Positions 54,197-63,577 of a DNA stretch of 64,000 nucleotides are shown piece by piece. The DNA lies in the NCBI RefSeq assembly GCF_033898505.1, contig NZ_JAXAFK010000001.1:434001-498000 (forward strand). Reading direction: 5' to 3'. The notes under the pieces were generated by a model. It did no database searches and was not told the DNA's origin. It saw only the letters and a program-made list of their open reading frames with translations. The DNA comes from Pectobacterium carotovorum. Its GTDB lineage: Bacteria > Pseudomonadota > Gammaproteobacteria > Enterobacterales > Enterobacteriaceae. Numbering within the stretch: the first letter of the stretch is position 1; each line of letters starts with the position of its first letter. A program made the translations under genes and the position numbers.

Positions 54197-57145
54197 TCAG
54201 AAAGACACGTCGACACCGCCGCGCAGCACTTCTTCGTTACCGCGATCGGCAAAGTGTTTGTCAGCACGCAGGAAGAAACGGGCATCCGCCGCTTTACCTA
54301 CGTCCAGTCTCACGCCCGCCCACTGCGAGTCTTTGTCCAGTCGAATGCCCGGAATATCGAGGTGCTCTCCTTCGCGGCCCAGCCCGCTCCAGCGGGCAGA
54401 GACATCAAGCGACGGGTTAGTGAATGCATGCTGGTACTCACCGCTCACGCCGACGCTGCTCCACCATCCCTGATTCCATTGCAACAGCGCACGCAGGTTA
54501 ACCCCTGTCAGGCCAACGGTACGGGAATAATCATTGCCTTCTCCCGTCAGGCCAAACGCGCTACCGATATCCGTAAAACCACCGGTGGACAGATAGCTGT
54601 ATTTGAGTCCTGCATAGGGTTGTACGCTAAGTATATCGTTGAGCGCCCATTCGTAACCCGTTTTGACCAGACTCTGCCAGCTATCGCTCGAGGTACTGCT
54701 GGAAACGGCTTCGACATTATTCAGTAAGATCGAACGGCTTAACTTATCGCGACCACGCTGATAGCTCAGGTTGCCCTGAATATACCATTCTGGCGTGAGG
54801 TTATAACGCGCGTAGGTCATCACCCCGTGCAGCTTATTCTCACTGCTGCCGCCGCTGCCCTCGTAATCTGCTTTGATCTGGCTGTTGGTATAGGCGATCC
54901 CGGCACGTAATCCCGGCGTGTCGAAGTCGGTATCCGTACCGATGGCAGTCAGCGTGATGTCGTAATGGCTGCCCAGATAGCCGGACTGTTTCAGGTCGCC
55001 GCGCAGCTTGCCAGTTTCAATCCATAGTCCGTAGTTTTTCCCGTTCCCTAACAGATCCAAGCGGTTGTTCAGGAGTTGGTTCTGATAATCCAGACTGTTA
55101 AACAGAATGGCATTGCTGGAGGCGTGTGCCTGACCGGACAGCGAATCCAGTGCGATAGCGGCGGCACTCGCGCTGCCTAACTGCTGGAAGGCGGCGGCTT
55201 TAGCCAGTAAACCGGCTTGCTGCTCACTGGTTGAGAACAGCGTTGACCAGCGATCGGCAACCTGTAGCGCCGATTCAACATTCGCCGCTGTCTGCAACTG
55301 CGCGGCGCTGCGCAAACCGCTGCTGGTGGCCGCTTCTACGGTATTCAGGCGGCTGAATGCGCCAGTGACATCATTGCTGCCGTAAGTCAGGTTCCCCGTC
55401 AGGAATAGCCCCAGATCGGTGGTACGGAATGTTCCCGTGATGCCCTGATTGCTGTGCAGCAGGGTTTCCTGTGTCTGGACGATGTAGGTATTGCTGGGCA
55501 GGCCAACGCGCAATGTGCCATCCAGCGCCGCGCTGCCTTCAACGGTGAACGGGTTGGTCAGCGTTACGTTAAGCAGGCCGTTGCTGCCCTGCGTGTAATT
55601 GCCTGCGACGGTCAGCCCCCCTTCTGCGGTGGTGGCAACGATACCCGTGTTACTCACATTCCCGCCAATGCGGCCTTTTCCTGCCAGCGTGCCGGAGCCG
55701 GATACGCTGGCATTACCCACAATTGAGCCGTCAACGTACAGACTATTGGCGGTGATTTGGGTATCGCCCTTATAGGTATTGTTGCCTGTCAAACGCAGAA
55801 CCCCGCCTGCATTGCTGGCCCCGTTGACGATCAGGCCGTAATCGCCGCTGATATCGTTAGCGAACGTGTAGTCGCCTGCGGTTAAACGCGCGGTGAAGTT
55901 ATCGGCGTAAAACATGGCTGGGCCTTTCACTGCTTTATCGATGTTGAGATCGCCCCAGCCAAAGGTGTCGTTATAAGGGCGTCCGTTGGCGGTATCGGCG
56001 ACCGAGATATACGCTGGGTGGAAAATAACCTGTGTGACGTTGCCTTCACTGTCCCTGACCGTTTCGTAGTAAGCGTTCTCAGCATCGTAGCGAGTATACC
56101 CGTCAGTGTGATAGGTCGCGGTGGTCAGCAGCGTTTGTTGCAGGTTGTAGCCTGTCATCCACGGATAAACTGCCTGCACCCGCGAAGCGCCGCCCGCGAC
56201 GCGCGGCGCTGCAAAAGAGGTACCGTGCGAACGTTCTGAAGTGCTGCTGCCTGCAACGGGATAATCAACATAGCCCGGTGCGCTCATGCAATAGGCGGCG
56301 ACATTGCCGCACTTATCAAAAAGATAAAGCTCAGCAGGACGCTCATTGCCTTCCTGCCCAACCCATTCGGGGATGTAACCCGTGACGGCCAAAATGCCTT
56401 TTTGCAACGAAGTTTCGCCAAAAATCAGTGGGATCTGCGTATTGGGGGATGGCGTTGAGCCGGCATTATTCCCCGTGGCGACAATGCTCAGCGCTTCGGC
56501 ATCGACAATGCTTTTCAACTCGTTACGCACTAAGAGGTAGCTAAAATTGTTTCTTGCGCTATTCAGTGTCTCGGCGGTCGTCAGTCGTTCGTCTGCGGCA
56601 TAGGACATATTGATGATTTTCACACCGGAATTGAGCAACCAGTTCACGGCGGAGGTGGTGTTTTGATAGTCAAAGCGGTTATTTAACGACGTCTGCGCAA
56701 TATAAAGTTGACTGTCCGGTGCGACGCCTCCTGCATAGCTATCTGTCGCCAGACCCGCCAACGCCAGTGCCACCAGCGTGCCGTGGCCGTTAACGCCTTG
56801 ATTATCGTTAAGCTGTGAACTGCCGACAAAAGAGGAAAAATGCAGATTGCTGTAATTAAATTCCGGGCGAGCTGCTTCCAGACCGGAATCAATAATCCCG
56901 ACTTTAACGGCGGATGCGGTCGGGGTTTCCGGCGTTGTGGGTGTGGTTGGCGTCGTCGGCGTAGTGGGGGAGGGCGATGTTGGCACGATGCTGGTAGTTT
57001 CACCGCCGCCACCTCCACCACTGCCGCAGCCTGCCAGCATCAGCAACGCGAGACTGATATTGGCGGCGATAATGGATTGGCGAAATGTTTTTCTTTTTGG
57101 CGCATCATTCTCTTTGAATGAAAATAGCTGAACTGCCGTCGTCAT
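54197..57145 (-). CDS. Lipid-anchored subtilisin-like autotransporter
   Basis: 982 residues. Long signal sequence with lipobox LMLAGC (Cys 40), six glycines, then a Pro/Thr spacer made of TPT-type repeats (about 55-76). Subtilase domain has Asp 86 in VGIIDSGLE, His 121 in NGHGTLVA and Ser 310 in HGTSFAAPRVAGG. A beta-helix with a PATR-like repeat (LRLTGNNTYKGDTQI near 465) follows, and a C-terminal autotransporter barrel (from about 710) ends in Phe. The architecture is like NalP/AspA and SphB1, which sit on the cell surface and cut other secreted proteins. The gene is convergent with the peptidase gene; a weak CGCCG/CGGCG stem lies between them. Confidence 0.92.
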   Translation of the reverse strand: MTTAVQLFSFKENDAPKRKTFRQSIIAANISLALLMLAGCGSGGGGGGETTSIVPTSPSPTTPTTPTTPTTPETPTASAVKVGIIDSGLEAARPEFNYSNLHFSSFVGSSQLNDNQGVNGHGTLVALALAGLATDSYAGGVAPDSQLYIAQTSLNNRFDYQNTTSAVNWLLNSGVKIINMSYAADERLTTAETLNSARNNFSYLLVRNELKSIVDAEALSIVATGNNAGSTPSPNTQIPLIFGETSLQKGILAVTGYIPEWVGQEGNERPAELYLFDKCGNVAAYCMSAPGYVDYPVAGSSTSERSHGTSFAAPRVAGGASRVQAVYPWMTGYNLQQTLLTTATYHTDGYTRYDAENAYYETVRDSEGNVTQVIFHPAYISVADTANGRPYNDTFGWGDLNIDKAVKGPAMFYADNFTARLTAGDYTFANDISGDYGLIVNGASNAGGVLRLTGNNTYKGDTQITANSLYVDGSIVGNASVSGSGTLAGKGRIGGNVSNTGIVATTAEGGLTVAGNYTQGSNGLLNVTLTNPFTVEGSAALDGTLRVGLPSNTYIVQTQETLLHSNQGITGTFRTTDLGLFLTGNLTYGSNDVTGAFSRLNTVEAATSSGLRSAAQLQTAANVESALQVADRWSTLFSTSEQQAGLLAKAAAFQQLGSASAAAIALDSLSGQAHASSNAILFNSLDYQNQLLNNRLDLLGNGKNYGLWIETGKLRGDLKQSGYLGSHYDITLTAIGTDTDFDTPGLRAGIAYTNSQIKADYEGSGGSSENKLHGVMTYARYNLTPEWYIQGNLSYQRGRDKLSRSILLNNVEAVSSSTSSDSWQSLVKTGYEWALNDILSVQPYAGLKYSYLSTGGFTDIGSAFGLTGEGNDYSRTVGLTGVNLRALLQWNQGWWSSVGVSGEYQHAFTNPSLDVSARWSGLGREGEHLDIPGIRLDKDSQWAGVRLDVGKAADARFFLRADKHFADRGNEEVLRGGVDVSF
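56931..56980 (-). repeat. Short coding repeat for the Thr-Pro spacer
   Basis: A degenerate 9-base tandem repeat inside the autotransporter gene encodes successive P-T-T units between the lipid anchor and the protease domain. It is a likely site of length variation. Confidence 0.6.
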
Positions 57146-57377
57146 TGTCGTGTCCCTGTATGTATTGCGAATAGAGAACCGCCTCCCAAAAAAACAGGGA
57201 TTCGGAAAGTCAGACTGTTGTTAATGAGGGGGTGCTATTCTGGTGAATAAACCTCATTTGCATGAAGGTCGGTTTCTGGTAGAAAAGAATCTCAGTCTCC
57301 TTCACTACTCTTTGTGCAATAACCACAGAAAAGTGACAGCGAGGGACCGATTATTTTTGTTGAATCAGGATAAGCCG

Positions 57378-57605
57378 ATGCTGGAATTACGCCCTAATTG
57401 TGAGCACTGTGACTGTGATTTGCCGCCAGATACCGAAACGTATATCTGCTCTTATGAATGCACGTTCTGTCCTGACTGTGCGGATGCCGTATTTCATCAC
57501 GCCTGCCCGAACTGCGGCGGTGAGTTAGTCAAACGGCCGGTGCGTCCGGCACGCTGTCTGGTTAACGATCCGGCCTCAACGATCCGTATCGTTAAACCGC
57601 ACTGA
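57378..57605 (+). CDS. DUF1272 family small cysteine-rich protein
   Basis: 75 residues beginning MLELRPNCEHCDCDLPPDT. Seven to eight cysteines in CxxC-type pairs (CEHCDC, CSYECTFCPDC, CPNCGGEL) suggest a zinc-binding knuckle; this pattern is DUF1272. Function is unknown. The start given is the conserved ATG with an upstream GGA run; a longer open frame reaching back to 57243 has no support. It lies at the ypfH edge of the accessory block. Confidence 0.85.
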   Translation: MLELRPNCEHCDCDLPPDTETYICSYECTFCPDCADAVFHHACPNCGGELVKRPVRPARCLVNDPASTIRIVKPH

Positions 57606-57765
57606 CAGGGCGGGATATCCCCTCTGTCGTTGCAAAAAATGGAACATCTCGTTCAGTAATTCCCGATTTCTCCTGTCAGTGCACGGCGTATAGTGAGCAT
57701 TAACCGTACTTTATGACGAATGTCGGCAGATGATGGCGTTCGGCACAGGCTCTCAGGAGAGAAAC

Positions 57766-58383
57766 GTGAATCAAGATTATGTTGTTGTTCAGCAGCCTTC
57801 GGAGGCGAATCAATTAATCCTGCTGTTTCATGGGGTGGGTGATACCGCCGCGGGTATGGCACAGATTGGGCGTTATTTTGCCGCTGCACTGCCGCAGGCG
57901 AGAGTGGTCAGTATTGCCGGGCCGTTCAACACTGGCTATGGCGACGGGCGCCAGTGGTTCTCTGTGCAGGGCGTTACGGAAGAGAATCGGCTAGCCCGCA
58001 TTGAGGCAAACCTGCCGCGTTTTGTTGATACTGTGCGCCACTGGCAGGAAGAAAGCGGCATTAGCGTGGCACGCACCGTGCTGGTGGGCTTCTCTCAGGG
58101 CAGCATTATGTCGCTCGAAGCGTTGAAGTCAGAATCCGCGCTGGCCGGGCACATTATCGCGTTCAGCGGCCGCTTTGCGGTATTGCCAGAAAAAGCCTTT
58201 GCTGATGTTACGGTGCACCTGATTCACGGTGAAGCGGATGGCGTGATTGTGGTTGGGCACGCTCATGCTGCCGCTCAGCGTTTTCAGGAACTGGGGACCG
58301 CGTTTACGTTGGATATCGTGCCCGCTGTCGGACACGGGATTGATGAACGGATGCTGAAACAGGCGTTGTCTTACCTCAAATAA
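57766..58383 (+). CDS. ypfH: Carboxylesterase-like hydrolase YpfH
   Basis: Alpha/beta hydrolase of the phospholipase/carboxylesterase family. The product has 205 residues: oxyanion loop LFHGVGDTAAGM, GRQWFSVQGVTEENR, nucleophile GFSQGSIMSLEAL, the acid in HLIHGEADGVI and catalytic His in VGHGIDERML. Starts at GTG, six bases after AGGAGAG; an upstream ATG in frame is less likely. The protein is shorter than E. coli YpfH (232) because the tail after YLK is missing. In E. coli it is the direct neighbour of tmcA, now about 19 kb away here. Confidence 0.88.
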   Translation: MNQDYVVVQQPSEANQLILLFHGVGDTAAGMAQIGRYFAAALPQARVVSIAGPFNTGYGDGRQWFSVQGVTEENRLARIEANLPRFVDTVRHWQEESGISVARTVLVGFSQGSIMSLEALKSESALAGHIIAFSGRFAVLPEKAFADVTVHLIHGEADGVIVVGHAHAAAQRFQELGTAFTLDIVPAVGHGIDERMLKQALSYLK

Positions 58384-58742
58384 AAATCTATCCCGCCATA
58401 CTTCAGGCTACATATGCGTTGGTTTCCTTTAAATACCCGGTTCTTTATGCGCTGGCTTTAAAGAACCAGCGCTTTACGTCGTTCAACCGATGAATGTTTT
58501 ACCACGCCACTCGAGTTATTTAGCGTTATTCCATAAGTTTGTCTTATTGCGAATTTTTCACTGTTATATTCAAAGTAGAGTATATTTTTTAGAAATGAGA
58601 TTTTATCCATATTAAAAATAAAATAATCCATATTTGAATGTTAAATAATATAGGCAATGTTTTTATTTGTGTTGAGTGTTCAATATTTAGCTTCTTTTTT
58701 CGGATATAACTATTCCATCCTTATGGAAAAAGAGGGTGTGCC
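58384..58742. other. Intergenic region before the chemoreceptor gene
   Basis: 359 bases, very AT-rich in the right half. GGTTCTTTA/TAAAGAACC at 58439-58467 is a 9-bp stem that could stop ypfH transcripts, but a T run is missing. No small gene was recognised. A flagellar-type (sigma-28) promoter was looked for and not found with confidence. Confidence 0.4.
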
Positions 58743-60413
58743 ATGTTTAAGCGTATTAAAGTCATTACCATCCTTGTCATTTTATTGTTTGTCTTAGGCA
58801 TATCTCAGTTCTTAACGGGGGCGTTATCCGTTCGGGCACTGATGAACGATAGAGACAGTTTTTTGGTTTCCCAACGCTCGAATCAGAATGTGGCCGCCTT
58901 TACTGATGCCTGGATCATGATGAATCAGACGCGCATCGCTATCGGTTCGATTATACAAAACATGATGATGGGGAATGCGGATAAAGAGGCCATGCAGGCG
59001 CTCTTACAGCAAGCCAAATCGCAATTGACCGCTTCAGAAAGTAGTTATAAACATTATTTATCTCTCCCTAATACGCCGGGATTGGATGAGGCGTTATCTA
59101 AAAAACTTGAAGAGAGCTATACCGCTTACGACAAGCTACTGAATGATATTGTCGATTCGCTTTCCGGTGGGTTGGCGGGGGCGGCGATGAAACTGAGTAG
59201 CGGTGCCACGCCGTATAACGTAGCCATGCAGGACGCCTACATTACGTGGCGTGCGGCGCAAAACCAGTTGTCGGATGACGGCTTGCAGGAAAACCACACG
59301 GCGTTTGAAACGATGCTGTGGCTTCTGGGCGCACTCTCCGTGGTCGTCGTGTTGGTGATTATCCTCAGTTGGATCGGGTTGCAGCGTATTCTTTTACACC
59401 CGCTGCGCACGCTCATGCGGCACATTAGCGCCATCGCCGAAGGTAATCTGACGCATCCTATTGATATCGCCGGCCGTAATGAAATGAGCCAGCTTGCGGC
59501 GGGGCTGCACCATATGCAGCAGTCATTAATCCGCACCGTGAGTCTGGTGCGCGACAGTTCCCATTCCATCCACTCCGGGGCCAGTGAAATTTCGGTGGGC
59601 AGCAACGATCTGTCGTCGCGCACAGAGCAACAAGCCGCCTCGCTACAGGAAACGGCCGCCAGCATGGAACAACTCACCTCAACGGTGAAACAGAATTCTG
59701 ACAATGCGCGTCAGGCTACGCTGCTGGCAAAAAATGCGTCAGATACGGCCAATAAAGGCGGTACTGTCGTCGATAATGTCGTGAAGACGATGAATGAGAT
59801 AGCCGATAGCTCGCAAAAAATCGCCCACATTACCAGCGTGATTGACGGCATCGCCTTCCAAACCAATATTCTGGCGCTGAATGCGGCGGTAGAAGCGGCG
59901 CGTGCTGGTGAACAGGGACGAGGCTTTGCCGTGGTGGCAGGAGAAGTACGAACGCTGGCGCAGCGCAGTGCTCAGGCCGCCAAAGAGATCAAAACGCTGA
60001 TTGATGATTCTGTGAGCCGTGCCAATACCGGGTCTTTGCAGGTGAAAGATGCGGGCGATACGATGCAAGAGATCGTCAGCGCCGTGAGCCGGGTAACGGA
60101 TATTATGGGGGAGATCGCATCGGCCTCGGATGAGCAAAGCCGGGGGATTGAGCAGGTCGGGCAGGCGGTTAATGAAATGGATCGCGTCACGCAGCAAAAC
60201 GCCTCGTTGGTAGAAGAATCCGCTTCTGCCGCAGCGGCATTGGAAGAGCAGGCGCGATATTTACAGAACGCAGTGGCGGTATTCAAAATTAGTCAGGCGG
60301 CTGCGCAGGAACATCGTGCAGAGAATGCGCCTTCTCCTGCGGCATTACCGGCATCGCTGTTGCCCAAACCCGCCCATGCCAGCTCATCGAATGCGAACTG
60401 GGAAACGTTTTAG
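58743..60413 (+). CDS. Methyl-accepting chemotaxis protein (Tar/Tsr-like)
   Basis: 556 residues. Membrane helix 1 at about 7-29, periplasmic four-helix-type ligand domain 30-188 (Tar-like), helix 2 at about 192-213, HAMP domain ([27 protein letters not shown]), methylation helices and the hairpin tip [50 protein letters not shown]. It ends in NWETF, the pentapeptide that binds CheR and CheB, so it is a major-class receptor of its own adaptation machinery. The ligand is unknown. A ribosome site (AGAGG) precedes the ATG. It stands alone. Confidence 0.95.
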   Translation: MFKRIKVITILVILLFVLGISQFLTGALSVRALMNDRDSFLVSQRSNQNVAAFTDAWIMMNQTRIAIGSIIQNMMMGNADKEAMQALLQQAKSQLTASESSYKHYLSLPNTPGLDEALSKKLEESYTAYDKLLNDIVDSLSGGLAGAAMKLSSGATPYNVAMQDAYITWRAAQNQLSDDGLQENHTAFETMLWLLGALSVVVVLVIILSWIGLQRILLHPLRTLMRHISAIAEGNLTHPIDIAGRNEMSQLAAGLHHMQQSLIRTVSLVRDSSHSIHSGASEISVGSNDLSSRTEQQAASLQETAASMEQLTSTVKQNSDNARQATLLAKNASDTANKGGTVVDNVVKTMNEIADSSQKIAHITSVIDGIAFQTNILALNAAVEAARAGEQGRGFAVVAGEVRTLAQRSAQAAKEIKTLIDDSVSRANTGSLQVKDAGDTMQEIVSAVSRVTDIMGEIASASDEQSRGIEQVGQAVNEMDRVTQQNASLVEESASAAAALEEQARYLQNAVAVFKISQAAAQEHRAENAPSPAALPASLLPKPAHASSSNANWETF

Positions 60414-60508
60414 CCGAGGAATCGTGCTGCTGGCTAAAAGAAAGTGGGCTGTTGATAAAACTATTTACTGAACGAAAACGGCAGTAACGGAATAGAAGAG
60501 TAAAGCGT

Positions 60509-60528
60509 TTGCGCCAAGGATGGCGCAA
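60509..60528. terminator. Hairpin between the chemoreceptor and thiolase genes
   Basis: TTGCGCCA-AGGA-TGGCGCAA is a perfect 8-bp stem between the two convergent genes. No T run follows on either strand, so terminator function is uncertain. Confidence 0.4.
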
Positions 60529-60622
60529 TCCGAGCTTGCATGGATGTACTTGCAGCGTCTTTACGATCTATCCGTTACTACCGCTCTACTGCCTTTGTTG
60601 TTTTGACTGTCAACAACCCGCT

Positions 60623-61801
60623 TTAAACGCGCTCGACGATCATCGCGATACCTTGTCCGCCGCCGATGCACAACGTCGCCAGCCCCAGCGTTTTGTTGTA
60701 GCTGTGCAGCGCGTGTACCAGCGTGACGAGAATACGTGCACCGCTCGCGCCGATAGGGTGACCCAGCGCAATCGCGCCGCCGTTGACGTTCACTTTTTCA
60801 GGGTCGAGCTGGAGATCGCGCTGTACGGCCAGAAACTGTGCGGCAAAGGCTTCATTGGCTTCAATCAGATCGATATCACCGATCGTCAACCCCGCTTTGA
60901 GAAGCGCTTTCTGCGTCGCGGGAATTGGCCCCAGCCCCATGACCTCGCTCGGTACGCCGGCAGACGCCCAACTTCGGATACGCGCCAGCGGGGTAATGCC
61001 CTGTTTCTTCGCTTCGGATTCACGCATTAACACCAGCGTTGCGGCAGCATCGTTAATGCCGGACGCATTGCCTGCGGTGACGGTGCCATTCGCGGAAAAT
61101 GCCGGACGTAGCGCCGCCAGTGATGCCAGCGTGGTATCTGCACGAGGGTACTCGTCCCGATCGAAAATCCGCGTCTCTTTCTTGCTGCGCAGTGACAGCG
61201 GGGTAATTTCTGCTTTGAAGCGACCCGCTTCAATTGCGGCGACGGCTTTCTGCTGGGACGCCAGCGCTACCTGATCCTGTTCTTCGCGCGTAAGCTGGTA
61301 ACGCTCGGCGATATTTTCTGCCGTGGTGCCCATGTGGTAATCATTAAACGCGCACCACAGGCCGTCGTTAATCATGATGTCAACGAGCTTGCCATTCCCC
61401 ATGCGGTAACCGTGGCGCGCTTTGTCCAGCAGATAAGGTGCTGCACTCATGTTTTCCATCCCGCCCGTTACGCAGACCTGATTGTCGCCGGACAGAATAG
61501 ACTGTGCGCCGAGCACGACGGCTTTCAGACCAGAACCGCAGACTTTGCTGATGGTCAGCGACGGTGTTTCAAAGGAAAGCCCAGCCGCCTGGCTGGCCTG
61601 ATGCGCAGGGTTTTGCCCCAGACCGGCTTGCAGCACGTTGCCGAGAATCACCTCATCAACCGCCAGCGTGTCTGGCAGCGTCGACAGGCAGTCACGGATG
61701 GTGGCAGAGGCCATATCGATAGCGGACGTATTGGCCAGGCTACCGGCGAATTTGCCAATCGCGGTGCGTTTGGCACTAACAATAACAACGGAGTCGTTCA
61801 T
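60623..61801 (-). CDS. atoB: Acetyl-CoA C-acetyltransferase (thiolase)
   Basis: Thiolase cleaving acetoacetyl-CoA to two acetyl-CoA. The product has 392 residues: nucleophile Cys in [18 protein letters not shown] (residue 88 region), [27 protein letters not shown], the His in [17 protein letters not shown] and the second Cys in [14 protein letters not shown]. It resembles E. coli AtoB in detail. It follows the CoA-transferase genes by 11 bases in one operon. No atoE (transporter) gene lies in this cluster. Confidence 0.94.
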   Translation of the reverse strand: MNDSVVIVSAKRTAIGKFAGSLANTSAIDMASATIRDCLSTLPDTLAVDEVILGNVLQAGLGQNPAHQASQAAGLSFETPSLTISKVCGSGLKAVVLGAQSILSGDNQVCVTGGMENMSAAPYLLDKARHGYRMGNGKLVDIMINDGLWCAFNDYHMGTTAENIAERYQLTREEQDQVALASQQKAVAAIEAGRFKAEITPLSLRSKKETRIFDRDEYPRADTTLASLAALRPAFSANGTVTAGNASGINDAAATLVLMRESEAKKQGITPLARIRSWASAGVPSEVMGLGPIPATQKALLKAGLTIGDIDLIEANEAFAAQFLAVQRDLQLDPEKVNVNGGAIALGHPIGASGARILVTLVHALHSYNKTLGLATLCIGGGQGIAMIVERV

Positions 61802-61812
61802 GATCGCCTCGA

Positions 61813-62460
61813 TTAATGAATGCTGAACGGTTTTAAATCGGCGGACACGGTAAAGTTCGCCTCGGTTTTCTGGCGTAGTTCGTCCACGGTGATGTCGGGG
61901 CTGATCTCAGTCAGCACCATTTGTTTGTTGATGAATTGGAAGACGGCTAACTCGGTGACGACCATGCTGACTTTATTGGCGGCCGTCAGCGGATAGGTAC
62001 ACTGGTGTAACAGCTTGGCATCGCCATTTTTGGCGCAGTGCTCAAGGGCGATAATGACTTTTTTCGCGCCGACAACCAGATCCATCGCGCCGCCCATGCC
62101 GGGCACCATTTTCCCAGGCACCATCCAGTTGGCGAGGCTGCCGTGTTCATCCACCTGCAAGCCGCCCAGCACGCAAACATCGACGTGGCCGCCGCGAATC
62201 AGCGCAAAGGAAAAAGCGCTGTCGAACATGGCCGCGCCTGGCACCATGCCGCATGCCTGGCCACCAGCGTTAACCAGATTGCTATCCGGTTCGGTTATGG
62301 CCCCTAACCCTAAAAAGCCGTTTTCCGACTGGAAGGTGACTTCAATGCCGTGCGGCACGTAATTCGCCACTTTGGTGGGTAAACCAATGCCCAAATTCAC
62401 CACGTCGCCGTTTTTCAGCTCCAGCGCGACGCGGCGGGCGATTAATTCTTTCGCATCCAT
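61813..62460 (-). CDS. atoA: 3-Oxoacid CoA-transferase subunit B (AtoA-like)
   Basis: Beta subunit, 215 residues, bearing the catalytic Glu in [44 protein letters not shown] and [31 protein letters not shown] match AtoA nearly word for word. Its ATG overlaps the stop of the alpha subunit (TAATG), so the two chains are made together. With AtoD it moves CoA from acetyl-CoA to acetoacetate. Confidence 0.94.
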   Translation of the reverse strand: MDAKELIARRVALELKNGDVVNLGIGLPTKVANYVPHGIEVTFQSENGFLGLGAITEPDSNLVNAGGQACGMVPGAAMFDSAFSFALIRGGHVDVCVLGGLQVDEHGSLANWMVPGKMVPGMGGAMDLVVGAKKVIIALEHCAKNGDAKLLHQCTYPLTAANKVSMVVTELAVFQFINKQMVLTEISPDITVDELRQKTEANFTVSADLKPFSIH

Positions 62461-63116
62461 TATTTTTCTCCCAAATAAAGGTGATCGACCAGCGCCGCTG
62501 GGGTGACAATACATTCCGGGGCTAATTGACCAACCGGAATAACCTGCTCGCATTGCGCCACGACTTTCTTCGCGGCAAGCGCAATGAGCGGGTTAAAATT
62601 ACGGGCGGTGAGGTGATAAATAAGGTTTCCGCTGGTGTCGGCAATACTGGCCTGTAATATGGCGAGATCTGCCGTAATCGGCAGCTCCAATAAATAGGTA
62701 ATATCGTTAATGGTTATTTTTTGTTTATTCTCTTCGACGATGGTGCCGACGCCGGTTGGCGTCAAAAAGCCGCCTAAACCTGCACCACCGCTGCGAATGC
62801 GCTCTGCCAGCGTCCCTTGCGGCACCAGCTCTACGTCCAGTTCACCGGCGAGCATACGGCGTCCGGTTTCCGGGTTCGTACCAATGTGTGAGGTAATCAA
62901 TTTTTTTACCTGACCGCTGGCAATTAACGGCCCAACGCCGGTGTCGATAAACCCGGTATCATTTCCGATCAGGGTTAAATCAGAGACGCCGGATTTAATG
63001 ATTTCATCTACCAATAATTTCGGTGTTCCGACGCCCATAAAACCACCGAACATAATTGTCATTCCGTTAAATAAATAAGAACGGAAATGGCTGGCATCAA
63101 TGACTTTATTATTCAT
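62460..63116 (-). CDS. atoD: 3-Oxoacid CoA-transferase subunit A (AtoD-like)
   Basis: Alpha subunit, 218 residues. Nucleotide-binding-like glycine loop [85 protein letters not shown] and [12 protein letters not shown] are the AtoD landmarks. The ATG was chosen on family length; only a weak AAGAG lies upstream. Upstream by 161 bases on the same strand is the AtuA-related pair, with a large hairpin between. Confidence 0.94.
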   Translation of the reverse strand: MNNKVIDASHFRSYLFNGMTIMFGGFMGVGTPKLLVDEIIKSGVSDLTLIGNDTGFIDTGVGPLIASGQVKKLITSHIGTNPETGRRMLAGELDVELVPQGTLAERIRSGGAGLGGFLTPTGVGTIVEENKQKITINDITYLLELPITADLAILQASIADTSGNLIYHLTARNFNPLIALAAKKVVAQCEQVIPVGQLAPECIVTPAALVDHLYLGEK

Positions 63117-63232
63117 TGCGTATTTACTCTTAAATGATGACTCTGACAGTGATGACGCTGAAAATGGCCGCACGAATCCTCACAGGTAAATAAATACCTG
63201 TTAATCGTGGCGGCGAATGTGAGTTATTTAGC

Positions 63233-63267
63233 GGGAACAGGGGGATTAAATTATCCCACCCGTTCCC
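63233..63267 (-). terminator. Large imperfect hairpin between the AtuA-like and CoA-transferase genes
   Basis: GGGAAC...GTTCCC with inner GGGAT/ATCCC forms an imperfect stem about 10 bases past the stop of the 99-residue gene. A second inverted repeat ACAGGTA/TACCTGT follows at about 63183-63201. It may be a partial terminator or a processing site setting different levels for the two halves of the cluster. Confidence 0.45.
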
Positions 63268-63277
63268 TATTGTCGGA

Positions 63278-63577
63278 TTAAATATCGATATCCAGTATGG
63301 CCGAGCTTAATCCTTTGCCGTGCATGTCCAGCGCCAGCGAACGCGTGACGCCGCCGCCCAGTGCACCGTACATGACGAAGTTCAGTGCGCCGATGGCGGG
63401 TAGCTCATAGCGAACGACATCACCCGTCACGATATCGGCAAACCAGGCCTTCACTTTCTCGGCAGTGATCGTCTCTTTCAACACGTCATAGTCTTCTGCC
63501 CGGTAAGCAATCAGCGAAATATTGGAGGTATTTCCTTTGTCGCCGGTACGGGAGTGGGCAATTTCACGCAGTTTCAT
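63278..63577 (-). CDS. AtuA-related small protein
   Basis: 99 residues: KLREIAHSRTGDKGNTSNISLIAY at the start, then VTGDVVRYELPAIGALNFVMYGALGGGVTRSLALDMHGKGLSSAILDI. This is the short domain usually found next to, or fused with, the AtuA (DUF1446) protein of acyclic-terpene and related catabolic clusters. Catalytic role is unknown. Its ATG overlaps the stop of the DUF1446 gene upstream, so the two are co-translated. Confidence 0.8.
   Translation of the reverse strand: MKLREIAHSRTGDKGNTSNISLIAYRAEDYDVLKETITAEKVKAWFADIVTGDVVRYELPAIGALNFVMYGALGGGVTRSLALDMHGKGLSSAILDIDI

Noticed and set aside
57243..57377. Longer start for the DUF1272 gene giving 120 residues
   Set aside because: The extra 45 residues are unlike the family, which begins at MLELRPNCE; the internal ATG at 57378 has better support.
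38460..57765. Integrative element with attachment sites
   Set aside because: No integrase, tRNA or matching direct repeats were seen at either edge; only the gene-order argument for insertion stands.
58640..58742. Sigma-28 promoter in front of the chemoreceptor gene
   Set aside because: A TTCGGATA-like -10 is present but no properly spaced TAAA-type -35; too weak to call.
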